Source of the DNA: Chelonoidis abingdonii | Lineage: Eukaryota; Chordata; Testudines; Testudinidae | Direction: 5' to 3' | Length of the DNA stretch: 64,000 bases | NCBI RefSeq assembly: GCF_003597395.2 | Contig: NC_133769.1 | Location: forward strand, 182,392,543 to 182,456,542 | In this document: piece by piece, positions 54,600 through 64,000 of the stretch | Layout: each line of letters starts with the position of its first letter | Numbering within the stretch: the first letter of the stretch is position 1 | Notes under the pieces: generated by a model | What the model was told of the DNA's origin: nothing | What the model saw: the letters and a program-made list of their open reading frames with translations, nothing else | Database searches by the model: none | Position numbers and translations under genes: made by a program

Positions 54600-57480
54600 C
54601 CCTGTAAATGTCAACATTTGAAAATGTGAAACTAACTAAATTTCAAATCCTAGGGCCATGAAATTGACCAGAATGGATTGTGAATTTGGTAGGGTCCTCA
54701 TCATGGGGCAAGGAAAAGTTGGGAGGGTTTGCAAGTTAATAGTTCTGAGCTTCTGACAGTTATTTCTTATCTGTTTGTCTTTTCTCTGCTTAGGGAAGAC
54801 CTGTGTTTGTAAAGTGCCTAGCACAACAGGACCCACACCTGGCCAGGACTCTTTGGCACTACCAGAATAAATGACTCTTCCCACGACTTGTTCTAGAGGC
54901 AGGTGAAAAGGGCAGTTTTCCTGGAACCCATCTTCCAGGGGGTGCCAGGCTGCTGTGCTGTTCAGCTTTTTTTGCTCTGCTGTGGTTGGTCAGTCATTTG
55001 GGATGGGTGAGAGAGGGATTTCTGTGCTGGCAGGTGCACTCATCTTGCTAGACCTATCTGTATCCTCTCTCACAGATAGGACATGGATTGGACATGGAAT
55101 CCTGTAATTCAGAAGTGGCCTAAATTAGTGAAATCACAGTAGATAACCACAAACCACTTCTCAGACAGCCCGCTCAAGTTTGTGAAAGCCTGTTCTCCTT
55201 CATTTCCAGAGCCATCCCTGTCCTACAAAAGCCATCTTATAGCACAGCACCTGTTGCATAATATTACCAAAATACCAGTTCTGTGAAAATACTCATGCAT
55301 AACCTACAAATAGTTGACCCCAGGCAAGAACTGGATGAAAGGCGCTGGCTGAATTCTACCAGCCTGACATGATGTTTGTAACGAGAAGGAAGCTCCTTGA
55401 AGGACTGTTTCAATGGCATCTGCTGTCAGATCATTAAGCTAATATTCACATGTTTCATACTATTACTGGATATCTAACCAGCTAAGAAAACTGTGTTCAC
55501 ACCTGAATGATCTGGTGTTAACAATGATCGTTGCAGAACCTGGAGTCCTGAGGCTGACTAACTAGGTATAAAACTGCCACTCAAAGCAGTTTGTTCCAAT
55601 CACAGCAGCTGAACTACTCTGCAACAGAACTCATATAATGTACCCCAGTATTGCATTCTCTTTGCATTTCATTAAATAACTGGCCAAGTTACAAGGTTTT
55701 GTGTTCACCTTGCTTGAGTTGCCTGACAGAATGTTTCACTCTTACCTCTCAAGTCCCCCATATTTTACAGTACATTCTGCTTGAGCCGTTTAGCATCCCT
55801 GTTCCACAACAGATTCCCATGAGAATACCTATTAGCTTAGGGAAAGCATGCATTTCTAGGACTCAGGAAGCCACATATTCCAAGATCATCTCTTCCATAT
55901 TCATTCCTGTTTATTAGCAAATAGTAGCTATTTTTAAGGACAGTTAAGTTTGCAGCAGGACACCTCAAAGCCTTAAAAGCACGGAAATTAAGGGGAAAGA
56001 TATGCATTTCTTTCTGTTTTCATATTGCTTACAGCATTATGAAAATGAACTTCTCCATAAGATTTTCACTTACATTCCCAACAGCAATTACTTGACAATG
56101 ATGTAATAATGCTTTTATCAATGATATGAAGAGATCAGCACATCACATACCTTTTCATAAGTTGCTGTTGTCCAAGACCAATACAGGTTTGGGTAAGTTT
56201 TTGATCGAGTGAGGAGAATCAAAACATGACAGATTGAAAGTTCAAAACCACGTGGCTGTTTATTGATGGGGGATAAGTTGCAACTTGGGCTGGGGATGAG
56301 CGCTTTTACCAACTAACAATACTATTAGAACGAGAATATTTACACAACTTGAAACAATCTATTTACAACCAACAACAGGAAACCAAATGATCTGTGATCA
56401 ACTGCTCATCAGAAATAAGAGCAGATACACCAAACTGAGTAAACTATATACATTAACCAAATATTGTAAAGTACAACAATTAACCACAATAGCAATCAAT
56501 ACAACAATTTAACTTTCATATACTATATACATAAGTTGGTACCAAGTAACAACAATATATACAGTTCTGTGCCAAATAAAGGAGGGAAAAAGAGAAGAGA
56601 CTAAGCAAACAGAATAGTCACAGAAATGAAGAGGCTAAACAAACAGAATAGTCACAGAAATTAGAATACAAATACCACACTCCAGGCGCAGCTGACCAGC
56701 AGTACAGACACCAAGGGCATGACGAATTGGCGGGACACAACATGAGCCGGCAAGATACACAGGATACCCTTCTTGCTGAAAGGGTGCTCAGGTCACTTTT
56801 AAGTTATTATATTGGAGTCTCCCTAGGCTACAGAGGTTTTTGGTGAGGAAGTCTGCACTTCAAAATTCAATATGTTTGCCTTGGCATATTTGTTTTCCAT
56901 TATGGATAAAAAGAATTAATTATTTTAGCTAACCACTACTTTCCTAAGGAAAGAGCAGATGAGATGGAAGAACATAGCTAAAATACAGCTCTCAGAATAA
57001 AAAAAAGAGGTACAAAGAAAAGGGACAATCCAGTAAAAAAATGTTGCCAGAAGGGGTGATTTTTAAAACTTGTTCTTATCAACTCTTCCATCAACCTACC
57101 ATGAAAAACCCAAATGGTGCTCAAAGCTCAGCTTTTTCTTTTTACCCTTTCAGTATGACTTACAAATCAAAGGTTTAAAGCTCCCATTCAAACTGAACTC
57201 TCTAATGTAGCCTTAACTATGGGGCACCCAATATGCATAACCCACTTGTACAATTATCCATTCAGTGGAAGTTTAGCAAAAGTCACTAAGAAAACACATC
57301 TCAGGAAAAAGTAGAAGAAGCCTAACCAGCCACCCCATTAGTCAAAATAATATTCATGTATCAACAAATCAGGACCCAAAGCTATATACAAAGCAAAAAC
57401 CAGTTCCTAAGAAGCTAGCAAGCTGTCAGGAACAGTATCCCTGATGAGGCCACAGCACGCCTGGTGGCTGAGCTTTGAGA
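54600..57480. other. Gene-free stretch
   Basis: No exon supported. 54650-54730 looks like the end of the repeat mentioned above. The rest (55000-57480) is AT-rich unclassified DNA apart from a tandem duplication at 56594-56661. Confidence 0.5.
56594..56661. repeat. 34-bp tandem duplication
   Basis: Two adjacent copies, GAAGAGACTAAGCAAACAGA... at 56594 and GAAGAGGCTAAACAAACAGA... at 56628, differing at two positions. Confidence 0.9.
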
Positions 57481-57483
57481 CTG

Positions 57484-57910
57484 AAACAACCATTTCAGTT
57501 TTGGGGACAACTTATACTTTCAAGTCAGCGGCACTGCTATGGGTACTCGCATGGCCCCACAGTATGCTAACATTTTTATGGCAGACTTAGAACAACATTT
57601 CCTCAGCTCTCGTCCCCTAGTGCCCCTCCTCTACTTGCGCTACATTGATGACATCTTCATCATATGGACCCATGGGAAGGAGGCCCTTGAAGAATTCCAC
57701 CTGGATTTCAACAATTTCCACCCCACCATCAACCTCAGCCTAGACCAATCCATACAAGAGATCCACTTCCTGGACACTACAGGGCAAATAAGTGATGGTC
57801 ACATAAACACCACCCTTACTGGAAACCTACTGATCGTTACACTTACCTACACGCCTCCAGCTTCCATCCAGGGCACATCACACAATCCATTGTCTACAGC
57901 CAAGACCTAA
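57484..57910 (+). pseudogene. Penelope-like reverse transcriptase, C-terminal half
   Basis: The open frame begins before its first Met at 57539; preceding codons give NHFSFGDNLYFQVSGTAMGT. Then MAPQYANIFMADLEQ (motif B), LRYIDDIFIIW (motif C with catalytic DD) and NLSLDQSIQEIHFLDTT (motif D/E region). The YIDD and GTAMGT.MAP blocks are typical of Penelope-like RTs. Motif A and the fingers are missing. The frame is lost after residue 123, with the linker to the endonuclease in another frame. The ATG at 57539 is internal, not a true start. Confidence 0.85.
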
Positions 57911-58412
57911 GATACAACCAGATTTTCTCCAATCCCACAGATAGAGACAAACACCTACAAGATCTTTATCAAGCATTCTTAAAACTACAATACCGACCTG
58001 GGGAAGTGAGGAAACAGATTGACAGAGCGAGGCGGGTATCTAGAAATCACCTACTACAGGACAGGCCCAACAAGGAAAATAAGAGAACACCACTGGCCAT
58101 CGTGTATAGTCCCAGCTAAAAGCTCTCCAGAGCATTATCAGTGATCTACAACCTATCCTGGAAAATGACCCCTCACTCTCACAGACCTTGGGAGGCAGGC
58201 CAGTCCTCGCTTAAAGACAACTGCACAACCTGACGCAAATATTCACCAACAACTACACTCCACACCACAGAAACACCAACCCAGCAAACAATCCCTGTAG
58301 CAAACCTCGTTGCCTACTCTTTCCCAATATCTACTCTGGCGACACCATCAGATGACCCAGCCACATAAGCCACATCATCAAGGGCTCATTCACCTGCACT
58401 AATGTTATATAT

Positions 58413-58778
58413 GTGATCATGTGCCAGCAATGCCCCTCTGCCATGTACATTGGCCAAACTAAACAATCCCTACGTAATGGAATAAATGGACACAAATTGG
58501 ATATCAGGAATGGTAACATACAAAAGCCAGTAGGTGAACACTTCAGTCTCCCTGGACATTCTATAACAGATTTAAAAGTCACTCTTCTTGAACAAAAAAA
58601 CGTCAGAAACAGATTTCAAACAGAAACAGCAGAACTAAAATTTATTTGCAAATTTAACACCATTAATTTGGACTTGAATAGGGACTGGGAGTGGCTGGCT
58701 CATTACAGGAGCAGCTTTGCGTTTCCTGGAATTGACACCTCCTCATCTATTATTGGAAGTGGACTACATCTACCCTGA
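58413..58778 (+). pseudogene. Penelope-like GIY-YIG endonuclease domain
   Basis: A 121-residue frame. CQQCPSAMYIGQT near residues 4-16 holds the CxxC and the YIG half of the GIY-YIG signature; the GIY half is changed to SAMYIG. Then LRNGINGHKLDIRNG and PVGEHFSLPGHS, where the expected Arg-His pair of the H(R/K).DI..G segment is partly kept, and ETAELKFICKFNTINLDLN near the end. The domain nicks target DNA for insertion in this family. A stop follows at 58779 and the tail region begins. Catalytic residues cannot be judged fully from the sequence alone. Confidence 0.8.
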
Positions 58779-59009
58779 TTGAATTGGCCCTGTCAACAAT
58801 GGTTCTCCACTTGTGAGGTACTCCTTTCTTTTCATGTGTCATTATATAACGCCTGAATCTGTAACTTTTCACTCCATGCATGTGAATAAGTGAGGTTTTT
58901 TTACCCACAAAAGCTTATGCCCAAATAAAGCTGTTAGTCTTTAAGGTACCACCAGACTTCTTCTTGTTTTTGTGGACACAGACTAACACGGCTATCCCTT
59001 GATACTTGA

Positions 59010-59590
59010 GAAGCTAGATAACTGAAGAGTTAAAATCAATGTGCACTTTATGTGGATTGTGCCAGCTCTTTTTGAGACCCAAAGTCCAGAGTTTGGTCAA
59101 GCAACCAGAGGCCTAGCAAATAGTGATTAGCTAAGAGGAAGCTGGAGTAAACAAGATAACATGCCTTTACTAAGATATGCTTGGTTAGTAGAAATGCCAG
59201 ATGTTGAAACAGTAACTGAATAATTAAGTTTCATCTAGTGTTTCAGACTGAACAACGGATTCCTGTTCCTATAGTGTCAGTCTTTCCTGTAGGGAACTTT
59301 CTTCCCACAGATCCAACCTTGAGTTTATGAAAATTGGCACGTCAGTATAAGATATGGCATCCTTCCACCTCTCTTCCCAGGGACCAATGCCTGCCTTAAG
59401 ACATAAAGGGGACAATCTTTATTGTCACATACTTTCACTGTTTCTTTGCTTTAACCCCTAGGAATGTACCTGTTGGACAATCAGAGGAGTTGTTCCATTC
59501 CTATGGACCCCAAATCAAAATTCAATATATATATATTTTATACTATTTACATTTTATCAAAGTATTAATTAAATGTTAACTTGCTAACTT
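59010..59590. other. Unassigned stretch, possibly LTR U3
   Basis: No coding. It contains (AT)n at 59525-59535 and may include the 5' part of the LTR listed next. Confidence 0.4.
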
Positions 59591-59599
59591 GAGACCATG

Positions 59600-59855
59600 G
59601 GCAGAGACATTATGTAACCTTTTAACCATTGGCTAACATGCTATCTTGTCTTGCTGCAAAAGTGTGGGGTGTGGAACTGCCTACCCCGTCACTTTCCCCT
59701 GCCCATGGAAAATCTATATATTCTATTGTAATCAATTGATTGACAGTGTCTCTGAGCCTGATAAGCAAGGTGACACTCCGCCAGCGCTGTGTGTAATAAA
59801 CTCCTATGCTTGACCTCTACACGATGTGGATTTATGTCCTTCAATAACTCTCTTC
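59600..59855 (+). mobile_element. ERV-like LTR, 3' part
   Basis: TATA-like CTATATATTC at 59715-59724, a poly(A) signal AATAAA at 59797-59802 about 80 bp later, then CTCCTATGCTTGACC and a short U5-like stretch to about 59855. This TATA, short R, AATAAA, U5 layout fits a retroviral LTR. No flanking gag/pol/env and no second LTR were seen. The left boundary is unknown and could be several hundred bases upstream. Confidence 0.5.
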
Positions 59856-60129
59856 CTCTTTGCCTATTTCTAAACCTTCCCAGTGGATGGAGGCTTACAA
59901 ACAGTTTTTAATTCTAATCAAAAGGAAAAAAATAAGTTACCTCAGGAAGTTCATCTACTTACAGAGTACCTGAACATAATGTAGTCTGAGTTTCTCTACC
60001 CCTCCAGGATACACTCCATTTTTCTTTCTTCCAGAAAAATGTTATTTCTTAAACCCTTAGGATCCAGTTACTTACAAACCTAGCAGATTTCCTGCCACTT
60101 ACCTCTATAGAGTTGACTCTATGGGAGCT

Positions 60130-60504
60130 CATGGCTGCCGGGGGGCGGAGGGGGCGCAATTTGCCCCAGGCCCCCAGGGGAGTTTTTCAGGGCCCCTGGA
60201 GCCAGGGTCCTTCACTCGCTCCAGGGGCCCCGGAAAACTCTCGCAGGTCCCGGGATCCCGGAGCTTTTTCTGCTCCGGGTCTTCGGCGGCAATTCAGTGG
60301 TAGGTAGTCCTTCCGCTCCAGGGTGGAAGGACCCCCTGCTGCCGAAGTGTGGGGTCTTTGGCGGCAATTCGGCTGCGGGGGTCTTCAGGGCACTTCGGCG
60401 GCGGGTTCCAGAGCAGAAGGATTCCCCGCCTCCGAATTACCGCTGAAGTGGAAGCCCCCCTTCGCTGAAGACCCCAGGCCTCCTGAATTCTCTGGGCGGC
60501 CCTG
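60130..60504. mobile_element. hAT-type MITE with perfect 8-bp target duplication
   Basis: A 375-bp GC-rich element flanked by TGGGAGCT at 60122-60129 and 60505-60512. Left CATGGCTGCCGGGGGGC, right complement of CAGGGCCGCCCAGAG. Interior inverted units such as GGCCCCTGGAGCCAGGG/TCGCTCCAGGGGCC and repeated CTTCGGCGGCAATTC. Open frames across it are artefacts. Confidence 0.85.
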
Positions 60505-60514
60505 TGGGAGCTTT

Positions 60515-61455
60515 GTGTGAAAAAAGGCAGGATAACTGGGAATTTAGAATTCTTGCAGAAAAAAGTAGATACATTTAAATTCTCATTTACACTCTTGTTT
60601 TCTTTGAATCACTGAATTCTCCCTTCTTTCATGGTTTCAGTGAAGACTGAGGTATCTCTGTAGTTACCTGAATTATAACAGTTTCTCTAGATGTGAAAAG
60701 CCTTAAGAAAATGATTAAATTATTTATTCTCAACTTTGTCATAATCCTATAGTAACAAAGAAATTCAGTTAATCCTGTATTAAGAAAAGAACACCTTTAA
60801 AATTCAAGGTTAAATGTTTATGTAAGATTGAGTTATAGCACAAAGCTATATAAGGACTATTTACTATAAAGTCGTATTTTATGACTTTATTAGAATAGGC
60901 AACAATTAAAACCCAGTCATCTGATGTCCTTCGCTGATCTTTCTAGTCTTTATTTTCATTCCTGTAATACAGTGCACAAACAATACAGAATTTATCAAAT
61001 ATGTAGTATTTTATAGAATGGAAGAATAATTGTTTCTGTTTATACTTATAACTCTATTTGTATTTTTAGAAATCAGAGAATTTTTTTAAGTCTTAGGAAG
61101 CTTGAATTGTATGATAGCAGTGGTCCTCTTCTCTAAAGGGTGAAGTTTAGCTCTTCATCCCATTCTATCCCATTCCATGGTTGAAGAAGGCCTGTTTGGT
61201 AGCAGAAGTGGTGTGGTTTTGCTACATGTGGTGAAAGAGGTACAGCATATGGAGAGTCTATGCTGGGAGTCAATTTCTATTGCCTGTTGAGGAACAGATC
61301 TCCACAAATGCTTTCTGCATTGCATTACATAGCATAGTGTTATGGGAAGATGTGGAGCAGGTTAGCAGACAGGGAAGAGATTATATGGATCCATTAGCCA
61401 AAATATCTTCAGGAGGTGGAGTGCAAAAAAAGAGGTGAAATACTTGTGATAGAGC
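60515..61455. other. Gene-free AT-rich stretch
   Basis: Nothing classifiable. Confidence 0.5.
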
Positions 61456-61461
61456 TTAGAT

Positions 61462-61653
61462 CAGGGGTTCCCAAACTTGGTTTGTGGCTTATTCAGGATA
61501 AGCCCCTGGTGGGCCGTGAGACGCTTTGTTTACCTAAGTGTCTGCAGGTACGGCCATCCACAGCTCCCAGTGGCCAGGAATGGCGAACTGCGGCCACTGG
61601 GAGCTCCATCAGCTTACCCTGAACAAGCCGCGAACCAAGTTTGGGAACTCCAG
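61462..61653. mobile_element. hAT-type palindromic MITE
   Basis: Ends CAGGGGTTCCCAAACTTGG and complement of CTGGAGTTCCCAAACTTGG, continuing inward as an almost complete palindrome (GTTTGTGGCTTATTCAGG with CCTGAACAAGCCGCGAAC). 192 bp. Flanks GCTTAGAT and ATTTAAAG match poorly, so the target duplication has decayed or a border is off by a few bases. Confidence 0.8.
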
Positions 61654-61724
61654 ATTTAAAGAAATCATTGCTTACCTTTTAAACTAATATTATTATTATT
61701 ATTTTAGGCTTTTTAGCCGATTTT

Positions 61725-61880
61725 CAAAAACGTCAGTCTTTAGGTACCCAACTTGGGACGCTTTAATAGGTCTGATTTTCAGAGAATGCTGATTATCCAC
61801 TCTCTTGAAAATCAGGCTGCTTTCAGATATTTTGTCTGCCATTCAAAAATTGAGGCACCTAGAATCACTAATCACTTTTG
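61725..61880. repeat. Interspersed repeat with palindromic core
   Basis: CTGATTTTCAGAGAATGCTG is followed by CTCTTGAAAATCAGGCTGC, an inverted pair, flanked by TTAGGTACCCAACTTGGGAC and AAAAATTGAGGCACCTAGAA. I recognise this as a common dispersed palindromic repeat; superfamily unknown. Confidence 0.55.
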
Positions 61881-62342
61881 AAAATGTGTCTGTGCACAAT
61901 CATTATATTCTCTGCCATGGTGTGTATTCTTTTATATGGAGTCCTTTCAACAGTGTTCTTTATATAAATATTTTCAGGCCTTTTTTATATAAAGGTTTTT
62001 TTTAATCTTATGCTGTATTTCACATCAGTGAGTTGCATCAGCTTCTTATCCAGCAACTAGATATCCATGCATCTACCTATTTAGCTTGCCAGTTCACCCA
62101 AATGTCTAATATATCAAGTAATTTTGAATATCTTTGCTGTATACCTTCTTTTACTGAACTATAGAAGCTTTAGCTAAAATATAGATGAGCCTATATTCTC
62201 AGGGCAATTTTAAAAGAAATCCATATATGTTGGTAGAAAGGGCCATATTTTACCCTGCTTCCTACCCACTTACTCACCTACGCTCCCTCCCTCTCTCTCT
62301 CTCTCTCACACACACAAGGAAACATGTAAATTCACCTCATAG

Positions 62343-62520
62343 TTTACCATAGCTCAGTGGTTTGAGCATTGGCCTACTAAACCCAGGGTTGTAAGCTCAA
62401 TCCTTGAGGAGGCCATTTAGGGAACTGGGGTAAAAATCAGTCTGGGGATTGGTCCTGCTTTGAGCAGGGGGTTAGACTAGATGATCTCCTGAGGTCCCTT
62501 CCAACCCTAATATTCTATTA
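62343..62520 (+). mobile_element. tRNA-derived SINE with CR1-like tail
   Basis: The head has a pol III A box, TAGCTCAGTGG, at 62350-62360 and a B box-like AGCTCAATCC at 62394-62403, with tRNA-like spacing. The end, GGGGTTAGACTAGATGATCT and CTTCCAACCCTAATATTCTA, matches the 3' end of CR1, whose reverse transcriptase would mobilise it. This head-plus-CR1-tail design is that of the Cry I/PolIII SINE family of turtles. The B box has diverged. Confidence 0.85.
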
Positions 62521-62566
62521 TGTTTGATATCAGGGGCTTGAGAACTACAGGGCTACAGTCTTCTAG

Positions 62567-62757
62567 TCCAGGCTGTGAGACGCTTTGTTTACCCGAGCAT
62601 CTGCTTGCAGCTCCCACGGGCTGCAGTTCACCGTTCCTGGCCACTGTGGGCTGCAAGCGGCAATACCTGCAGATGCTCAGGTAAACAAAGTGTCTCACAG
62701 CCCACCAGGGCTTATGCTAAACAAGCCATGAACCAAGTTTGGGAACCTCTGTTCTAG
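62567..62757. mobile_element. Palindromic hAT-type MITE, truncated copy
   Basis: Contains GTGAGACGCTTTGTTTACC and its inverted partner GGTAAACAAAGTGTCTCACA, and the right end AACCAAGTTTGGGAACCTCT as in 61462-61653. The left terminus is missing. Confidence 0.7.
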
Positions 62758-63064
62758 TCTAATGCATCTATGGGAGTTACTCTAAAGAAAAGATCCAGTC
62801 CTTCAGGGAAAGGCAAGGCCCCTCCATATTGTTCTTATGGCCTTCCCTCAGCCTGCTGGCATGGCTCCTTGTTACACTCATCACCCATGCTGTGCTTTTG
62901 GTCTGTTTTTTGATTTTTGAACTTTCTCTGTCCATCTTGTGTGTGTGTGACAATTGGTGTTGCCCACTCTCCCATAAGTATTAGATATGGTGATTTTGGC
63001 CCCTACTGCAGGAGGTCTCACCCCTACATCTGCCCTACATCGCCAGTCCAGCAGTTAATGCTAT

Positions 63065-63330
63065 TCTCCAGTCCTCCCATCAGTTCTGGCCCAACCCAGC
63101 CCTTCCATCAATTCTGTCCCCCCATCAACTCAGCCCACCCCCTCAGCCCTGACCCTCCCCCTCAGATCTGGGCTCCCACCATCAGTTCAGCCCACCCCAT
63201 TATTTTCCTTGCCCTTCAGTTCAGCCCTCCCAGCCCCACCTCCATCATTTCAGCCCCCACCATCAATTCAAACCACTCACCCACATCAGTTGCCATCTCC
63301 CCAGTTCAGCTCCCCTAAACAGTTGCTCCT
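63065..63330. repeat. Degenerate C-rich minisatellite
   Basis: More than ten imperfect copies of a unit like CCCATCA(G/A)TTCAGCCC with variable spacing, for example CCCATCAGTTCTGGCCC, CCATCAATTCTGTCCCCC, CCATCAGTTCAGCCCACC and CCAGTTCAGCTCCCC. The long open frames here come from absence of stops. Confidence 0.75.
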
Positions 63331-63449
63331 CCTGGTGTTCTTCATCCCTCCATCTCATGCCAAAGGCTGCAGTGGAGTCTCCTCTCCCCTTTGCAAGCTG
63401 GGTGGGAAGATACAGGGGTTCTTCGTCCCCTCCACCGTTTTGCCCCTGT

Positions 63450-63717
63450 CAGGGGTGGCTCCAGGCACCAGCGTCCAAGCGCGTGCTTGGAGCGGCAAGT
63501 CGCGGGCGTCTGCCTGCTGGTCGCTGTGAGGGCAGCAGTCAGGCTGCCTTCAGCGGCATTTCTGTGGGAGGTCCGCTGGTACCAAATGCGTGGGACCTGC
63601 AGATCACCCACTGAACCGCCGCCGAATCCGTGTGACCGGCAGACCTCCCGCAGAAACGCCGCCAAAGGCTGCCTGACTGCCATGCTTGGAGCAGCAAAAA
63701 ACATAGAGCCGCCCCTG
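63450..63717. mobile_element. hAT-type MITE, 17404 family relative
   Basis: Left end CAGGGGTGGCTCCAGGCACC, right end complement of CAGGGGCGGCTCTATG. The interior has CGTGCTTGGAGCGGCAAG and CATGCTTGGAGCAGCAAAA, an inner pair. No convincing 8-bp flank match (GCCCCTGT and TCCATGCT). Confidence 0.75.
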
Positions 63718-64000
63718 TCCATGCTAGGTGTTGCAGTAGGGATGGGGGAGGAGCAGAGGCCCCCTTTGTTGTGCTCACAGAAGAGACGGAGACAGCCAAC
63801 TTGCACTGGACTGCTGGGCTCTTTGCTCTCTCCTTTTCTCCCTTCCCTCCTGCAAGAACAGCATGTGGAGAGGAGAGATTCTGCTGGCTTGGGGCTGGGG
63901 CTTATGATGTCATCGCAAGACAAGCTCCAGAGCCCTCTGAAATCCTTTTCAGTCACAAAAAAAATCATAATATTACTGCATTTAAATGCATGAACTTTGG
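63718..64000. other. Right-edge stretch
   Basis: Unclassified sequence. Open frames on both strands run in from the MITE and have no domain. Confidence 0.5.

Larger units (their letters stand above)
57484..59005 (+). mobile_element. Penelope-like element, 5'-truncated
   Basis: Plus-strand element with reverse transcriptase followed by a GIY-YIG endonuclease region and an AATAAA-containing tail (AAATAAAGCTGTTAGTCTTT, then GACTAACACGGCTATCCC). RT then C-terminal GIY-YIG is the Penelope arrangement. Only the last part of RT is present, so the copy is 5'-truncated near 57484. Coding is broken between the two domains. Confidence 0.85.

Noticed and set aside
62343..62415. Possible functional tRNA gene
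   Set aside because: The A box is good, but the B box is degenerate, no complete cloverleaf is seen, and a CR1-like tail follows, so it is a SINE.
63065..63330. Proline/serine-rich coding exon
   Set aside because: The pattern is a DNA-level tandem repeat with variable spacing that does not keep a reading frame.

Overview
This is vertebrate nuclear DNA, most probably from a cryptodiran turtle. The inference rests on the repeat content: several CR1 LINE 3' ends, a tRNA-derived SINE with a CR1-like tail (the layout of the turtle Cry I / PolIII SINEs), a DIRS-type tyrosine-recombinase retrotransposon, a chromo/Ty3-type Gypsy remnant, Penelope-like sequence with a GIY-YIG domain, and many short hAT-type and Tigger/pogo-type non-autonomous DNA elements. 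The species call is an inference from family knowledge; no database was searched.

Layout. 1-4530: DIRS-like element on the minus strand, running off the left edge. 4530-23000: AT-rich gene-free DNA (intron or intergenic) with CR1 fragments, an LTR-like TATA-bearing repeat and four non-autonomous DNA elements, three of them with matching 8-bp target duplications. 23008-28608: a repeat cluster made of an internally deleted Gypsy element, a solo LTR and a CR1 fragment. 28600-46010: more gene-free DNA with Penelope tail, Tigger-like elements, two hAT remnants (one a large inverted duplication carrying transposase coding on both strands), and CpG-rich palindromic elements, one inserted inside another. 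46010-50700: unique AT-rich sequence and a minus-strand CR1. 50750-53110: a CpG island, the only convincing host-gene region. 53110-64000: repeats again, including a Penelope-like element, an ERV-like LTR, a SINE and several hAT-type miniature elements.

Host genes. The CpG island has a promoter-like centre at about 52.33-52.63 kb with three CCAAT boxes in the same orientation and a TTTGAA element. To its left, on the minus strand, lies a plausible first coding exon beginning at 51803, with a signal-peptide-like start and an intron donor. Its later exons would lie leftward, so the left 51 kb may be its first intron, or intron plus intergenic DNA. To its right, on the plus strand, a second less certain first exon may start at about 52.62 kb. 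I could not name either gene. No other exon, tRNA, rRNA or microRNA gene could be supported.

All other long open frames are either fragments of transposable-element proteins or chance frames in GC-rich repeats. All element proteins seen here are broken by stops, frameshifts or truncation.
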